Positions 17,978 to 27,549 of a stretch of DNA of 64,000 bases are shown here, one piece after another. The DNA comes from Methylobacterium sp. J-078 (lineage in GTDB: Bacteria > Pseudomonadota > Alphaproteobacteria > Rhizobiales > Beijerinckiaceae): positions 28,509 to 92,508 of the forward strand of contig NZ_JAKSYI010000025.1 of NCBI RefSeq assembly GCF_022829285.1, written 5' to 3'. Numbering within the stretch: position 1 is the stretch's first letter; each line of letters opens with the position of its first letter. Below the pieces are notes generated by a model that saw only the letters and a list, made by a program, of their open reading frames with translations, did no database searches and was not told the origin of the DNA. The translations under genes and the position numbers were made by a program.

Positions 17978-18526
17978 ATGCCGCACCCGACTCCCCGAAT
18001 GACCCTCGTGCTCGGCGGCGCGCGCTCGGGCAAGAGCGCCCATGCCGAGGCGCTGATCGAAGCCTGCCCCGCCCCGTGGCTCTACCTCGCCACCGCGGAG
18101 ATCTGGGACGACGAGATGCGGGAGCGCATCGCGCTCCACCGCGCCCGCCGCCCTGCGGGCTGGATCACGCAGGACGTGCCCCTCGCCTTGGCCGAGGCGG
18201 TCGCCGCCGCGCCGGGGCCGGTGCTGGTCGATTGCCTGACCCTGTGGCTCACCAACCTCATCCTGTCGGAGGCCGACGTGGAGGCCGCCACCGCCGCGCT
18301 GCTCGCGGCCTGCGCGGCGGCACCTGGCCCGGTGGTCCTGGTCGGCAACGAAGTCGGGCTCGGCATCGTACCCGAGAATGCGCTGGCCCGACGCTTCCGC
18401 GATGCCGCCGGCCGGCTGCACCAGCGCCTCGCGAGCCAAGCCGACCACGTGGTGTTCCTGGTGGCGGGTCTGCCGATGATCGTGAAACCCCAACCCCAGA
18501 CCTCTTTGCCGGGAGCCACCCCATGA
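17978..18526 (+). CDS. cobU: Adenosylcobinamide kinase / adenosylcobinamide-phosphate guanylyltransferase
   Basis: The bifunctional enzyme (CobU in Salmonella, CobP in Pseudomonas nomenclature) phosphorylates adenosylcobinamide and then adds GMP to form the activated lower-loop precursor. The 182-residue protein has a P-loop LGGARSGKSAHAE, 'DCLTLWLTNLI', and 'GNEVGLGIVPENALARRFRD', all family signatures. The first ATG (17978) is used; an ATG at 17999 (MTLVLGG) would also give a complete protein, and neither has a clear ribosome-binding site. It leads a plus-strand operon with cobO, overlapping it by four bases. The riboswitch nearby points the other way. Confidence 0.93.
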   Translation: MPHPTPRMTLVLGGARSGKSAHAEALIEACPAPWLYLATAEIWDDEMRERIALHRARRPAGWITQDVPLALAEAVAAAPGPVLVDCLTLWLTNLILSEADVEAATAALLAACAAAPGPVVLVGNEVGLGIVPENALARRFRDAAGRLHQRLASQADHVVFLVAGLPMIVKPQPQTSLPGATP

Positions 18527-19134
18527 CGGATGCCGAGACCGAGGCCGCGCGCCACCGCGAAAAGATGGAGAAGCGCAAGGCCGTCCAGGACGCCGAGGTC
18601 GCGGAGAAGACGATCGAGAAGGGGCTCCTCATCGTCAATACCGGCCCGGGCAAGGGCAAGACCACGGCGGCCCTCGGGCTGATGCTGCGGGCGCTCGGCC
18701 ACGGCTGGCGCGTCGGCGTGGTGCAGTTCATCAAGGGCGCCTGGGACACGGGCGAGAAGCACGCCCTCCAGGCCTTCGGCGACCGGATCGACTGGCACAC
18801 GCTCGGCGAGGGCTTCACCTGGGAGACCCAGGACAAGGCCCGCGACATCGCGGCGGCCGAGCACGCCTGGGCCAAGGCCCTCGACCTCATGGCCGACCCG
18901 ACGATCCGCCTCGTCGTGCTGGACGAACTCAACATCGCGCTGCGCTACGCGTATCTGGACCTCGACACCGTCGTGGCGGCCTTCCGGGCGCGCCGACCGG
19001 ACCTGCACGTCGTCGTCACCGGCCGCAACGCCAAGCCGGCCCTGATCGAGGCCGCCGACCTCGTCACCGAGATGGCATCCGTGAAGCACCACTTCGCCGC
19101 CGGGGTGAAGGCGCAGGTGGGGATCGAGTTCTGA
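18523..19134 (+). CDS. cobO: Corrinoid adenosyltransferase
   Basis: CobO transfers the adenosyl group of ATP to cob(I)yrinic acid a,c-diamide or later corrinoids. The 203-residue protein has a charged N-terminal helix, the P-loop NTGPGKGKTTAALG, 'VVQFIKGAWDTGE', 'GEGFTWETQD' and 'LVVLDELNIALRYAYLD', matching CobA/CobO (not the PduO type). The start overlaps the cobU stop (ATGA), and its stop shares a base with the next start (TGATG). Confidence 0.96.
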   Translation: MTDAETEAARHREKMEKRKAVQDAEVAEKTIEKGLLIVNTGPGKGKTTAALGLMLRALGHGWRVGVVQFIKGAWDTGEKHALQAFGDRIDWHTLGEGFTWETQDKARDIAAAEHAWAKALDLMADPTIRLVVLDELNIALRYAYLDLDTVVAAFRARRPDLHVVVTGRNAKPALIEAADLVTEMASVKHHFAAGVKAQVGIEF

Positions 19135-19850
19135 TGCGGGCGGCCCTCGTCGCGCTCGCCCTGTCCACCGCGATGGGAACGCACGGCGTCCGAGCCGATC
19201 CAGCCCCCGCCTGGCCCGCCACCTATCTCGGCCGCGTCGAGGCCCTGGCGTTGGTGGAGGGCCTGAACGCCCGGCTGCTCGCCAGCCGCTCCGCCACCGC
19301 GACCCTCGAAGGCTGGTGCGCCGAGCACGGCATGGCCGCCTCGCCCCGGCTCGCGGCGAACCTGCAGCGCGGCGCGGACAAGCCGGCCTCGGAGGAGACC
19401 CGCCGGCGCCTGAATGCCGGCCCCGACACGGTCCTCCGTTACCGACAGGTCCGGCTCGCCTGCGGCGACCACCTCCTGTCGGAGGCGGACAACTGGTACG
19501 TGCCCGAACGCCTGACCCCGGAGATGAACCGTCTGCTCGAGACCACCGACACGCCGTTCGGCCGGGCGGTCCAGGCCCTCGGCACGACGCGGCAGACCCT
19601 CGGTGCGGAACGCCTGTGGCAGCCGCTGCCACAAGGCTGGGAGCAGGCGCCACCCCCGCAGGAGGCTTGCGGCGCCCTCGCGATCCCCGACCATCTGTTC
19701 CGGCACCGGGCCGTGCTGTTCACGGCCGAGCGGGTGCCGTTCTCGGAGGTGGTCGAGACCTATGGCAGCGCCATCCTGGCCTTTCATCGCGCCGCGCGGC
19801 CCGTCGATCCGGCCTGCGGCGCGGCTCCGTCTAGGCAACCGCAGCCATGA
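19134..19850 (+). CDS. Secreted protein of unknown function, chorismate-lyase-like, embedded in cob operon
   Basis: A 238-residue protein with a signal peptide ([15 protein letters not shown]...RADPAP). The mature part has '[13 protein letters not shown]', '[14 protein letters not shown]', '[13 protein letters not shown]', then '[21 protein letters not shown]'. This order (RxVxL...L..A...VP..L....L..T..PFG) resembles the chorismate-pyruvate-lyase/UTRA fold, but the protein is predicted to be exported, unlike UbiC. It is coupled on both sides: the start shares a base with the cobO stop and the stop overlaps the cobQ start. The context suggests a link to corrinoids, but nothing in the sequence proves it. 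Confidence 0.75.
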   Translation: MRAALVALALSTAMGTHGVRADPAPAWPATYLGRVEALALVEGLNARLLASRSATATLEGWCAEHGMAASPRLAANLQRGADKPASEETRRRLNAGPDTVLRYRQVRLACGDHLLSEADNWYVPERLTPEMNRLLETTDTPFGRAVQALGTTRQTLGAERLWQPLPQGWEQAPPPQEACGALAIPDHLFRHRAVLFTAERVPFSEVVETYGSAILAFHRAARPVDPACGAAPSRQPQP

Positions 19851-21301
19851 CCCGCGCCATCATGATCCAGGGCACCGGCTCGGATGTCGGCAAGTCGCTG
19901 ATCGTCGCCGGCCTGTGCCGGGTCTTCGCGCGGCGGGGGCTCGCCGTGCGGCCGTTCAAGCCGCAGAACATGTCGAACAACGCCGCCGTCACCGCCGATG
20001 GCGGCGAGATTGGGCGGGCGCAGGCCCTCCAGGCGCGGGCGGCCGGGGTGGCGCCCTCCGTGCACATGAACCCGGTGCTGCTGAAGCCCCAGAGCGAGAC
20101 CGGGAGCCAGGTCGTGGTCCAGGGCCGCATGGTCGGCACCGCGAAGGCGCGGGACTACCAGGCCTGGAAGCCGCGCCTCCTCGCCTCCGTGCTGGAGAGC
20201 TTTTCGTACCTGAAGGATCAGGCCGACCTCGTGGTGGTGGAAGGCGCCGGCTCGGCCTCCGAGGTCAACCTGCGGGCCGGCGACATCGCCAATATGGGGT
20301 TCGCCCGCGCGACCGGCACGCCGGTGATCCTGCTCGGTGACATCGACCGGGGCGGCGTCATCGCCAGCCTCGTCGGCACGAAGGCGGTGATCGATCCGGC
20401 CGATGCGGCGATGATCCGGGGCTTCCTCGTCAACCGCTTCCGCGGCGACCCGAGCCTGTTCGCCGACGGCATGGCGACGATCGCGCGGGCGACCGGCTGG
20501 CCGAGCTTCGGCCTGATCCCGCACTTTCCCGACGCGGCGCGCCTGCCGGCGGAGGACGCCCTCGGGCTCGCCGGCTCGGGCGCCGGCGCGACCCGGCGCA
20601 AGGTCGTGGCCGTGCCGGTGCTGCCGCGCATCGCCAATTTCGACGACCTCGACCCGCTGCGCGCCGAGCCCGACGTGGCGGTGGTACTGGTGCGCCCGGG
20701 TGAGCCGATCCCGGTGGCCGACCTCGTGCTGCTGCCGGGCTCGAAGACCACCATCGACGATCTCGAAGCCTTCCGCGCCGAGGGCTGGGACATCGACCTG
20801 CGCGCCCATGTCCGGCGCGGCGGACGGGTGCTCGGCCTGTGCGGCGGCTACCAGATGCTCGGCCGGCGCATCGACGACCCGCACGGCATCGAGGGCGCGC
20901 GACGCTCCGTGCCGGGCCTCGGGCTCCTCGACATCGAGACCGTGATGACGCCGCTCAAGCACCTGGCCGCCGTCACCGGCACCAGCTTGGCCGACGGCGT
21001 GCCGTTCTCGGGCTACGAGATGCATGTGGGCGACACCACCGGGCCGGATACGGCGCGCCCGGCGATCCGGCTCGCGGACGGGCGCTTCGACGGCGCGGTC
21101 TCGGCCGACGGGCTGGTCACCGGCACCTACGTGCACGGCCTGTTCGCCGACGACCGGCAGCGCGGGGCATGGCTCGCCCGCCTCGGGGCGGCGCCGAGCG
21201 GGCTGGCCTACGAGGCCGGCATCGAGGCGGTGCTGGACCGGCTGGCCGATCATCTCGAAGCGCATGTCGCCTGCGACGCGCTGCTCGCCCTGGCGTTGTA
21301 G
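19847..21301 (+). CDS. cobQ: Cobyric acid synthase
   Basis: CobQ amidates the b, d, e and g side chains of adenosylcobyrinic acid a,c-diamide with glutamine and ATP. The 484-residue protein has an N-terminal dethiobiotin-synthetase-like ATPase part ([19 protein letters not shown], then [14 protein letters not shown]) and a C-terminal glutamine amidotransferase domain with [11 protein letters not shown] (nucleophile cysteine) and a late 'GTYVHGLF' histidine. It begins with ATGA overlap to the preceding gene and ends the cobU-cobO-X-cobQ run. Confidence 0.96.
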   Translation: MTRAIMIQGTGSDVGKSLIVAGLCRVFARRGLAVRPFKPQNMSNNAAVTADGGEIGRAQALQARAAGVAPSVHMNPVLLKPQSETGSQVVVQGRMVGTAKARDYQAWKPRLLASVLESFSYLKDQADLVVVEGAGSASEVNLRAGDIANMGFARATGTPVILLGDIDRGGVIASLVGTKAVIDPADAAMIRGFLVNRFRGDPSLFADGMATIARATGWPSFGLIPHFPDAARLPAEDALGLAGSGAGATRRKVVAVPVLPRIANFDDLDPLRAEPDVAVVLVRPGEPIPVADLVLLPGSKTTIDDLEAFRAEGWDIDLRAHVRRGGRVLGLCGGYQMLGRRIDDPHGIEGARRSVPGLGLLDIETVMTPLKHLAAVTGTSLADGVPFSGYEMHVGDTTGPDTARPAIRLADGRFDGAVSADGLVTGTYVHGLFADDRQRGAWLARLGAAPSGLAYEAGIEAVLDRLADHLEAHVACDALLALAL

Positions 21302-21367
21302 CGGGCGAACGGATTAGGCTCGCCTCCGGAACGCCCGCACCGAACGGGCGCCATGAGGAAGCACCCG

Positions 21368-22711
21368 ATGAGCCCAGCCCCTCCCCAGGTGGATGCGCGC
21401 GTCGCCGAGGCGACGATCCGTACCGTGACGCTGCGGCTGATGCCGCTCCTCGGTCTGATGTACCTGATCGCCTATATCGACCGGCAGAACATCTCCTACG
21501 CCAAGCTGCAGATGGTGGGCGATCTCGGGCTCAGCGAGAGCGTCTACGGGCTCGGCGCCTCGCTGTTCTTCCTCGGCTACTTCCTGTTCGAGGTGCCGAG
21601 CAACGTGATCCTGGAGCGCGTCGGGGCGCGGCGCTGGTTCGCCCGGATCATGCTCACCTGGGGCATCATCACGATTCTCCTCGGCTTCACGCAGAACACC
21701 ACGATGTTCTACGCCTTGCGCTTCCTCCTCGGGGTGGCGGAGGCGGGGTTCTTCCCCGGTGTCCTGTTCGCCCTGACCCTGTGGTTCCCGCAATCGCACC
21801 GGGCGCGGATGATCGGCTGGTTCATGATCGCGAGCGCGCTCGCCAACGCGGTCGGCGCGGCCATCGGCGGCGCGCTCCTCGACCTCGACGGCACCCTCGG
21901 CCTCAAGGGCTGGCAATGGGTGTTCGTGGCCACCGGCCTGCCCGCCCTGGCGCTGGCCGTCATCGTCCTGCGCATTCTGCCGGATGGCCCCGAACAGGCG
22001 CCCTGGCTCAAGCCGGAGGGGCGGGACTGGCTGAGCCGCACGCTGGCCGCCGAGCGCGAATCGGGGGGCAAGGTCGAGCACGGCAACCCCTTCGCGGCCC
22101 TCCTCGACCGGCGGGTCTGGATGCTCGCCTCCGTCTACATCGCCTTCCCGCTGGCGGCCTACGGCCTGAGTTACTGGCTGCCCACGGTGGTGCGCAGCTT
22201 CGAGGTCTCGAACACCGTCAACGGCTTCATCAACATCATCCCGTGGCTGATCACGGCGCTGGCCCTGTGGTGGGTGCCTCGCCGCGCCGCGCGGACGGGC
22301 GATCAGGTCTGGCACGTGGTGGTGCCGGGCCTCGTGGCGGCGCTGGCGCTGGTGCTCAGCGTCCTGCTGCCGGGCTCGGTGCTGAAGTTCGCCTGCCTCT
22401 GCGTGGCCGCCGCCGGCGTGTTCTCCGCTCAGCCGGTGTTCTGGTCCCTGCCGGCGACCTTCCTCAAGGGCGCGAGTGCCGCCGCCGGCATCGCGGCGAT
22501 CAACTCCGTTGGCAATCTCGGCGGCTTCATCGCGCAGAATGCCGTGCCGTTCATCCGCGACCAGACCGGCAGCAATCTCGCGCCGATGTACTTCCTGGCG
22601 GCCTGCCTCGGCCTCGGCGCGAGCCTGATGTTCTGGGTGCTCTCGGCCCTGCGCCGCGACGCCGCGCGCCGAATCGCGGCGGATGCGGGCGCCGGCCTCC
22701 GGGTGGCGTGA
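21368..22711 (+). CDS. MFS transporter, anion:cation symporter (ACS) family
   Basis: A 447-residue twelve-helix major facilitator protein. Its first helix ends YLIAYIDRQNISYAKL, the classic start of the phthalate/tartrate permease (ACS) group. It has 'RVGARRWFARIMLTWG' between helices 2 and 3 and 'RFLLGVAEAGFFPG' in helix 4. Members import organic anions such as tartrate, phthalate or glucarate; the substrate here cannot be told. I use the ATG at 21368 because AGGAAG stands seven bases before it; another ATG lies at 21353. It follows cobQ by 66 bases in the same direction, but membership of the cob operon is doubtful. Confidence 0.85.
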   Translation: MSPAPPQVDARVAEATIRTVTLRLMPLLGLMYLIAYIDRQNISYAKLQMVGDLGLSESVYGLGASLFFLGYFLFEVPSNVILERVGARRWFARIMLTWGIITILLGFTQNTTMFYALRFLLGVAEAGFFPGVLFALTLWFPQSHRARMIGWFMIASALANAVGAAIGGALLDLDGTLGLKGWQWVFVATGLPALALAVIVLRILPDGPEQAPWLKPEGRDWLSRTLAAERESGGKVEHGNPFAALLDRRVWMLASVYIAFPLAAYGLSYWLPTVVRSFEVSNTVNGFINIIPWLITALALWWVPRRAARTGDQVWHVVVPGLVAALALVLSVLLPGSVLKFACLCVAAAGVFSAQPVFWSLPATFLKGASAAAGIAAINSVGNLGGFIAQNAVPFIRDQTGSNLAPMYFLAACLGLGASLMFWVLSALRRDAARRIAADAGAGLRVA

Positions 22712-22721
22712 GCAGGGGAGG

Positions 22722-23840
22722 CTACGGGAGCGGCACCGCGTAGGCGTGCGGCGCCCCGTTCAGCAGGCTGTCGAACAGGACGAGGACGGGGCCCGGCCCG
22801 AGGGGAACCACGGCCTCGGCCTTGCCGTCGATGCGCTTGCCCGCCTCGTTCTCGCCCCGCACGGGGGCGATGGTCGCGACCGAGGTCAGGGTTCCGGTGG
22901 GCAGTTCGGCGAGGAACAGCCGGTAGGGCACGGGCAGGCCGTTGCGGGACGCGCCCGTGAGCACCAGCATCCGTCCGTCGGGCAGGATCGTCAGGTCGCG
23001 GATGCCCGCATCCGGTCCGGCCGCCAGGGGAATCGTGGTGACGTCGGCCGTCAGGGTGGCGTTCCCCTGCGCGAACAGCGCCTCGACGGGCACGGAGACC
23101 AGGAAGGCCCTGCCGTCGCGACTCGGTGCCCGCAGGCCCGCGTAGAGCCGGCCGCCCACCACGGCGAGGCCCTCGACGTTCAGCCCGTTCGGCTGCGGCG
23201 TGCCCTCCGGCGGCGGCGCGTTCCAGTCGAATTCCAGGTCGCGCAGCACGAAGTCGCGCACGGGCTCGGCGGCCATCAGGGCGTCGAACAGGCGGTAGGT
23301 GCTCACCGTTTCCGCGGCGGCGGTGCCGTCGGCGTTCGGGCGCAGCCGCGTGAGGATCATCGACGACAGCTTGTACTTGCGCTTGCCCCGGGTGCAGCCG
23401 TGCGACCCGGTGACGTAAAAGAAGGGCTCGGCATAGGCGACGGCCTCGCCGTCGAGCTGGTTGAACTTGCCCGGGCCGCCGCTGCAATGGGACTGCGCTG
23501 GCGGCGTGCCGCGAATGTCGGGCGCCGGCGCCGTGCCGAGGTCGTAGGCGGTGGCGCCCGGCGTCAGCGTGGTCGCGCCGAGGCGGGCGAACTGCGCGCC
23601 CCGGTTCTCGTCGTTGACCACGACGCAGAGGCGGGTGCCGTCCGCCTCGGCCGGCCGGCAGGCCATGCCGCTGAGGTCGTAGGCCCTGTCGCCCGTCGTC
23701 TGACCGTCGAAGTCGCGGATCACCGTGTAGGGAATCGGCGGGGCCTCCGCAGCCCGGCCGGGCGCCGAGAGCGCGAGGCCGAGGGCGGCCATTGCCAGCA
23801 CGGTGCATCGTCCCGAGCGCGTCGGCATCGACCGGATCAT
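22722..23840 (-). CDS. Secreted DUF3616 protein
   Basis: A 372-residue protein with a signal peptide (CTVLAMAALGLALSAPGRA), followed by a DUF3616-type beta-propeller-like domain: 'YDLSGMACR', 'VVNDENRGAQFARL', 'KFNQLDGEAVAY', 'SHGCTRGKRKYKLSSMIL', 'GLNVEGLAVVGGRLYAGLR' and 'AGIRDLTILPDGRMLVLTG'. The 'NxEGLA' blades recall esterase-like phytase/lactonase propellers, but no function is established. The start ATG overlaps the cobD stop as ATGA, so it is translated after cobD. The tie to B12 is positional only. Confidence 0.8.
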   Translation of the reverse strand: MIRSMPTRSGRCTVLAMAALGLALSAPGRAAEAPPIPYTVIRDFDGQTTGDRAYDLSGMACRPAEADGTRLCVVVNDENRGAQFARLGATTLTPGATAYDLGTAPAPDIRGTPPAQSHCSGGPGKFNQLDGEAVAYAEPFFYVTGSHGCTRGKRKYKLSSMILTRLRPNADGTAAAETVSTYRLFDALMAAEPVRDFVLRDLEFDWNAPPPEGTPQPNGLNVEGLAVVGGRLYAGLRAPSRDGRAFLVSVPVEALFAQGNATLTADVTTIPLAAGPDAGIRDLTILPDGRMLVLTGASRNGLPVPYRLFLAELPTGTLTSVATIAPVRGENEAGKRIDGKAEAVVPLGPGPVLVLFDSLLNGAPHAYAVPLP

Positions 23841-24838
23841 GGGAGTGCAACCTTGAGGAGAACGAGGATCAGGAGGGCGAGACCGAACAGGAATCCGCAC
23901 GCCGTGCGGTAGAGCGCAAGTGCCCGCTCCACGTCGGCCGGCGTCGCCTCGGCGCGCCCGTCGCCCATCCAGCCGTCCTCCACCTGGGTAGCGCCGTAGG
24001 TGCGCGGGCCGGCGAGGCGCAGCCCCAGCGCGCCGGCCATGGCGGCCTCCGGCCAGCCGGCATTGGGCGAGCGGTGGCGGCCCGCGTCCCGCCGCACCGC
24101 GCGCCAGGCGTCGCCGGGGGAGGCGCCGGGATGGATGGCGGCCGCCGCGACGAGGAGCAGGGCGGTCAGCCGTGAGGCCGGAAGGTTGACGAGGTCGTCG
24201 AGGCGGGCGGCGGCCCAGCCATAGGCCTCGTGGCGCGGGGTGCGGTGGCCGATCATGCTGTCGGCGGTGTTGATCGCCTTGTAGAGTGCGCCGCCGGGCA
24301 GGCCGCCGACACCGATCCAGAAGGCCGGCGCCACGATGCCGTCGGAGAAGTTCTCGGCGAGGCTCTCGATGGCGGCCCGGCAGATGCCGGCCTCGTCGAG
24401 GCTCTCGGGATCGCGCCCGACGATCATCGACACCGCGAGGCGCCCGCCCGCGAGCCCGTCGCGCCGGAGATCGGCCGCCACCCTGGCGACGTGGGTGTGG
24501 AGGCTGCGCTGCGCCGGCAGGCTCGCCGCCAGCAGGGCAAGGACGATGAGCGCGGGCAGGAAGCCGGCGGCCCCGGCGAGCGCGGTCAGGGCGAGGGCGA
24601 GGCCGCCGACGAGGCCGAGGAGCACGAGGAGACCGGCCACGCCCGCGAGCCGGCGGCGGGCCCGCCCGCCCCGGTTCCAGTGCCGGTCGAGGGCTCCGAT
24701 CAAGGCGCCGATCCAGGTGACAGGATGCCCGAGCGCCCTGTAGAGCCGGTCCGGATAGCCGGCCGCCGCCTCGATGGCGAGGGCGAGCACCAGGACGATG
24801 AGCGTATCGGGCGGATGGGTGAGGGCGGTCCAGGACAT
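23837..24838 (-). CDS. cobD: Adenosylcobinamide-phosphate synthase (CbiB/CobD)
   Basis: CobD (CbiB) is an inner-membrane protein that joins the aminopropanol linker to adenosylcobyric acid. The 333-residue protein shows 'AIEAAAGYPDRLYRALGHPV' at the N terminus, several membrane helices, 'SMIVGRDPESLDEAGI', 'ESLAENFSDGIVAPAFW', 'KAINTADSMIGHR' and 'NAGWPEAAMAGALGLRL', all family landmarks. Its ATG at 24838 is only nine bases from the GTG of the divergent cobC, the gene that supplies its aminopropanol phosphate. Confidence 0.95.
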   Translation of the reverse strand: MSWTALTHPPDTLIVLVLALAIEAAAGYPDRLYRALGHPVTWIGALIGALDRHWNRGGRARRRLAGVAGLLVLLGLVGGLALALTALAGAAGFLPALIVLALLAASLPAQRSLHTHVARVAADLRRDGLAGGRLAVSMIVGRDPESLDEAGICRAAIESLAENFSDGIVAPAFWIGVGGLPGGALYKAINTADSMIGHRTPRHEAYGWAAARLDDLVNLPASRLTALLLVAAAAIHPGASPGDAWRAVRRDAGRHRSPNAGWPEAAMAGALGLRLAGPRTYGATQVEDGWMGDGRAEATPADVERALALYRTACGFLFGLALLILVLLKVALP

Positions 24839-24847
24839 GCGATCTCG

Positions 24848-25861
24848 GTGAGGGCGCGCGGCCCGGGGGCGGGAGCAGGGGACAGGATCGCCCATGGCGG
24901 CGACCTCGATGCCGCCCGGCGCCTCTTCCCGCAAGCGCCCGATCCCTGGATCGATCTCTCCACGGGGATCAATCCGGTGCCCTATCCGTGTCCGGCCCTG
25001 GAGGCCAGCGCCTTCCACCGCCTGCCCTCGGCCGCCGACCTCGGCGCCCTGCGGGCGGTGGCCGCGCGCGCCTATGGCGTGGCCGATCCGGAGCGGATCG
25101 TCGCCGCGCCCGGTACCCAGATCCTGATCGAGACCCTGCCGCGCCTGGTGGCGCGCGCCCGCGTCGCCGTGGTGGGGCCGACCTATGCAGAGCACGCCGC
25201 AGCCTGGGCCCGGGCCAGTCACGCCGTCGCGACCGTGCCGGGGCTTGAGGCCGCGCGCGCCGCCGACGTGGTCGTCGTCGTCAACCCCAACAATCCGGAC
25301 GGACGGACCTGGGAGGCGGGAACGCTGCGGGCGCTCGCCGGCGACCTCGCGGACCGCGGCGGTCTCCTCGTCGTCGACGAGGCCTTCGCCGACCTGGAGC
25401 CGGTCGAGACCCTGGGGCCCTCCCTCGGCCCGGGCCTCCTGGTCCTGCGCTCCTTCGGCAAGACCTACGGGCTCGCCGGCATCCGGCTCGGCTTCGCCCT
25501 CTGCGAGCCGGCCCTCGCCGTCGCCCTCGCCGAGGCGCTCGGGCCCTGGGCGGTGTCGGGCCCGGCGCTGGCCATCGGGCGCGCCGCCCTGTCCGACGCG
25601 GCCTGGCGCCGGGAGGCCGCCGTCGCCCGGGCGGCGGATGCCGCGCGCCTCGACCGCATGATCCTGCGGGCCGGCGGCACGCCGATCGGCGGGACCTGCC
25701 TGTTCCGCACCGCCGACTTCCCCGACGCGGCCGGCCTCTTCGACCGCCTCGGCGCGGCCGGAATCTATGTCCGCCGCTTTTCCGAGGCGCCCGCACGCCT
25801 GCGCTTCGGCCTGCCGCCGGACAAGGCGGCCTGGTGCCGGCTTTCGCGCATCCTGCGGTGA
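24848..25861 (+). CDS. cobC: Threonine-phosphate decarboxylase-type aminotransferase
   Basis: A 337-residue PLP enzyme of the class I/II aminotransferase fold that makes (R)-1-amino-2-propanol phosphate for CobD. It has 'HGGDLDAARRLFP', 'DLSTGINPVPYP', 'VVVNPNNPDGRTW', 'LLVVDEAFADLEP' and the PLP-lysine in 'LRSFGKTYGLAGIRLGF'. I place the start at GTG 24848, because the HGGDL motif must be included and no ATG precedes it in a sensible position. The ribosome-binding site is weak (AGGAC, far upstream). Its promoter must lie inside the divergent cobD coding sequence. Confidence 0.92.
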   Translation: MRARGPGAGAGDRIAHGGDLDAARRLFPQAPDPWIDLSTGINPVPYPCPALEASAFHRLPSAADLGALRAVAARAYGVADPERIVAAPGTQILIETLPRLVARARVAVVGPTYAEHAAAWARASHAVATVPGLEAARAADVVVVVNPNNPDGRTWEAGTLRALAGDLADRGGLLVVDEAFADLEPVETLGPSLGPGLLVLRSFGKTYGLAGIRLGFALCEPALAVALAEALGPWAVSGPALAIGRAALSDAAWRREAAVARAADAARLDRMILRAGGTPIGGTCLFRTADFPDAAGLFDRLGAAGIYVRRFSEAPARLRFGLPPDKAAWCRLSRILR

Positions 25862-25867
25862 GGGGCG

Positions 25868-27058
25868 TCAGCCGCCCTTCGGCTCCAGTACGTTCACGAG
25901 GAAGCCCGCGCTGGCCAGCAGGATGCCGACTGCGCACACGCCGGACCAGCCGGCTAGGAGGAAGGCCTGCGAGCCCGCGAAGGCCCCGAGCGCCCCGAAC
26001 ACGAACATCACCGTGAACAGCACGGTGTTGATCCGCCCGCGCGCGCTCGGCACCAGGGCGTAGACCCGGGTCTGGTTGGCGATCAGCGCGGCGTTGAGGC
26101 CGATGTCGATCAGGAGGACACCGAGGCCCACCGCGACCAGGGACCACGTGCCGCCCGCCCACAGCACCGCGAAGGCCGCCACCACGAACAGCGCGCCGAT
26201 CACCACCATCGGGCGGGCGCCGTGCCGGTCGGTGAAGCGCCCCGAGAGGGGCGCCACCAGGGCGCCCGCGACGCCGATCACGCCGAACAGGCCGGCGCCG
26301 GCGGCGCTGAGGTCGAAGGGGGGCGCTTCCACCAGGAGGGCGAGGGTGGTCCAGAAAGCGTTGAAGCTGGCGAACAGCAGGCCCTGCGACAGGCTGGAGC
26401 GGCGCAAGACGGGTTGCGAGCGCACGAGGTGAAGAATCGACACCATCAGGGCGCGGTAGCGCAAGGGTCGAGTCTGGACCGGGCGGGGGAGGGTGGCTGC
26501 GGCGATGCCCGCCATCAGCACCGCCACGCCGGCGGCGGCGAAGAAGACCGCGCGCCAGCCGAAATGCGCGCCCACGAGACCGCTGGCCGTGCGCGCCAGC
26601 AGGATGCCGGTGAGGAGCCCGGTCATGACCTGGCCCACCACCCGGCCGCGGCTCGCATCCGGTGCGAGCTCGGCCGCGAAGGGCACCGCCTGTTGCGCCG
26701 CCGAGGCCAGGAACCCAATGACGAGGCTCGCCAGCGCGAGGGCCGCGAGGTTCGGGCTGAGGGCGGCCGCGAGGAGCGTCACAGCGAGGCCCAGGGTCTG
26801 CCCCATGATCAGCGTGCGCCGCGAGAGACTGTCGCCGAGGGGCACGAGGCCGAGGATGCCGAGGCCGTAGCCGACCAGGGACGCGGTGGGCACCCAGAGC
26901 GCCGCGCGCTGGCCGAACTCCGCCACCAAGAGCGCGAGCAGGGGCTGGTTGTAGTAGATGTTGGCGACCGCGCCGCCCGCGATCAGGGTCAGCCCGAATC
27001 GCGCCCGGGTGGTGAAGCCGTGCGCACCGGCTTCGGTGCCGTTTCCGGTCCCACTCAT
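25868..27058 (-). CDS. MFS transporter, drug/metabolite efflux (DHA1) type
   Basis: A 396-residue twelve-helix MFS protein: a short polar N terminus, 'GGAVANIYYNQPLLALL' in helix 1, 'YGLGILGLVPLGDSLSRR' with the A-type loop motif, and 'RGRVVGQVMTGLLTGILLARTASG' in helix 5. This corresponds to the YgaY/YnfM-like DHA1 exporters. Substrate is unknown. It is convergent with cobC across six bases, so its end may share termination signals with cobC. The start at 27058 is the first ATG after the upstream gap. Confidence 0.85.
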   Translation of the reverse strand: MSGTGNGTEAGAHGFTTRARFGLTLIAGGAVANIYYNQPLLALLVAEFGQRAALWVPTASLVGYGLGILGLVPLGDSLSRRTLIMGQTLGLAVTLLAAALSPNLAALALASLVIGFLASAAQQAVPFAAELAPDASRGRVVGQVMTGLLTGILLARTASGLVGAHFGWRAVFFAAAGVAVLMAGIAAATLPRPVQTRPLRYRALMVSILHLVRSQPVLRRSSLSQGLLFASFNAFWTTLALLVEAPPFDLSAAGAGLFGVIGVAGALVAPLSGRFTDRHGARPMVVIGALFVVAAFAVLWAGGTWSLVAVGLGVLLIDIGLNAALIANQTRVYALVPSARGRINTVLFTVMFVFGALGAFAGSQAFLLAGWSGVCAVGILLASAGFLVNVLEPKGG

Positions 27059-27549
27059 GCGCGGTCGACCGGCGGGCCGGTTCGCACCGGATTCCCGGGC
27101 ATCGGACAGGATTCAGCGTTCATGGGGGGCGAACTCGCACGTCGTCGGTGCCGGCACCGGGAGACGATGGGAAGATGGAACGGCGTCCGCCGCCCGGTTA
27201 AGCCCGCGCGCCGGCTTCGGCAACCCGCGCGGACCATGCCGCCTGCGCCGTGGCGGGTGCGATCTGGCGCGGGCGGCGCGTCTCATCTGCGCCTCGTCTG
27301 TCGTGGAGCTCGGCTTTGTCTTCGGCCCGTCCGAACGGCCATGTCGTCGCGGAGCACTTCGCGCTGGATTCCAAGCTCCCCATATACCGTTTGTTATCGG
27401 CGACTGATGCGGGTCCGGCTCTCGATGCCCGGTGCACTTGGCGTTCGTCGCAACTTGCGTTCTGATCGGTGTTCGAGTCGGTGAGCCGTCGCATTCGTGG
27501 AGCCGGGATGGCTGCCTCGGCGACATCGCCATCGACCAGGGAGTTTCAG
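27059..27549. other. Intergenic region, no gene seen
   Basis: About 490 bases between divergently read genes. Open frames on both strands are low-quality arginine/proline-rich shadows. The part from about 27340 to 27480 has lower GC and likely holds promoter elements. I see no tRNA, hairpin terminator or repeat I could defend. Confidence 0.35.
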
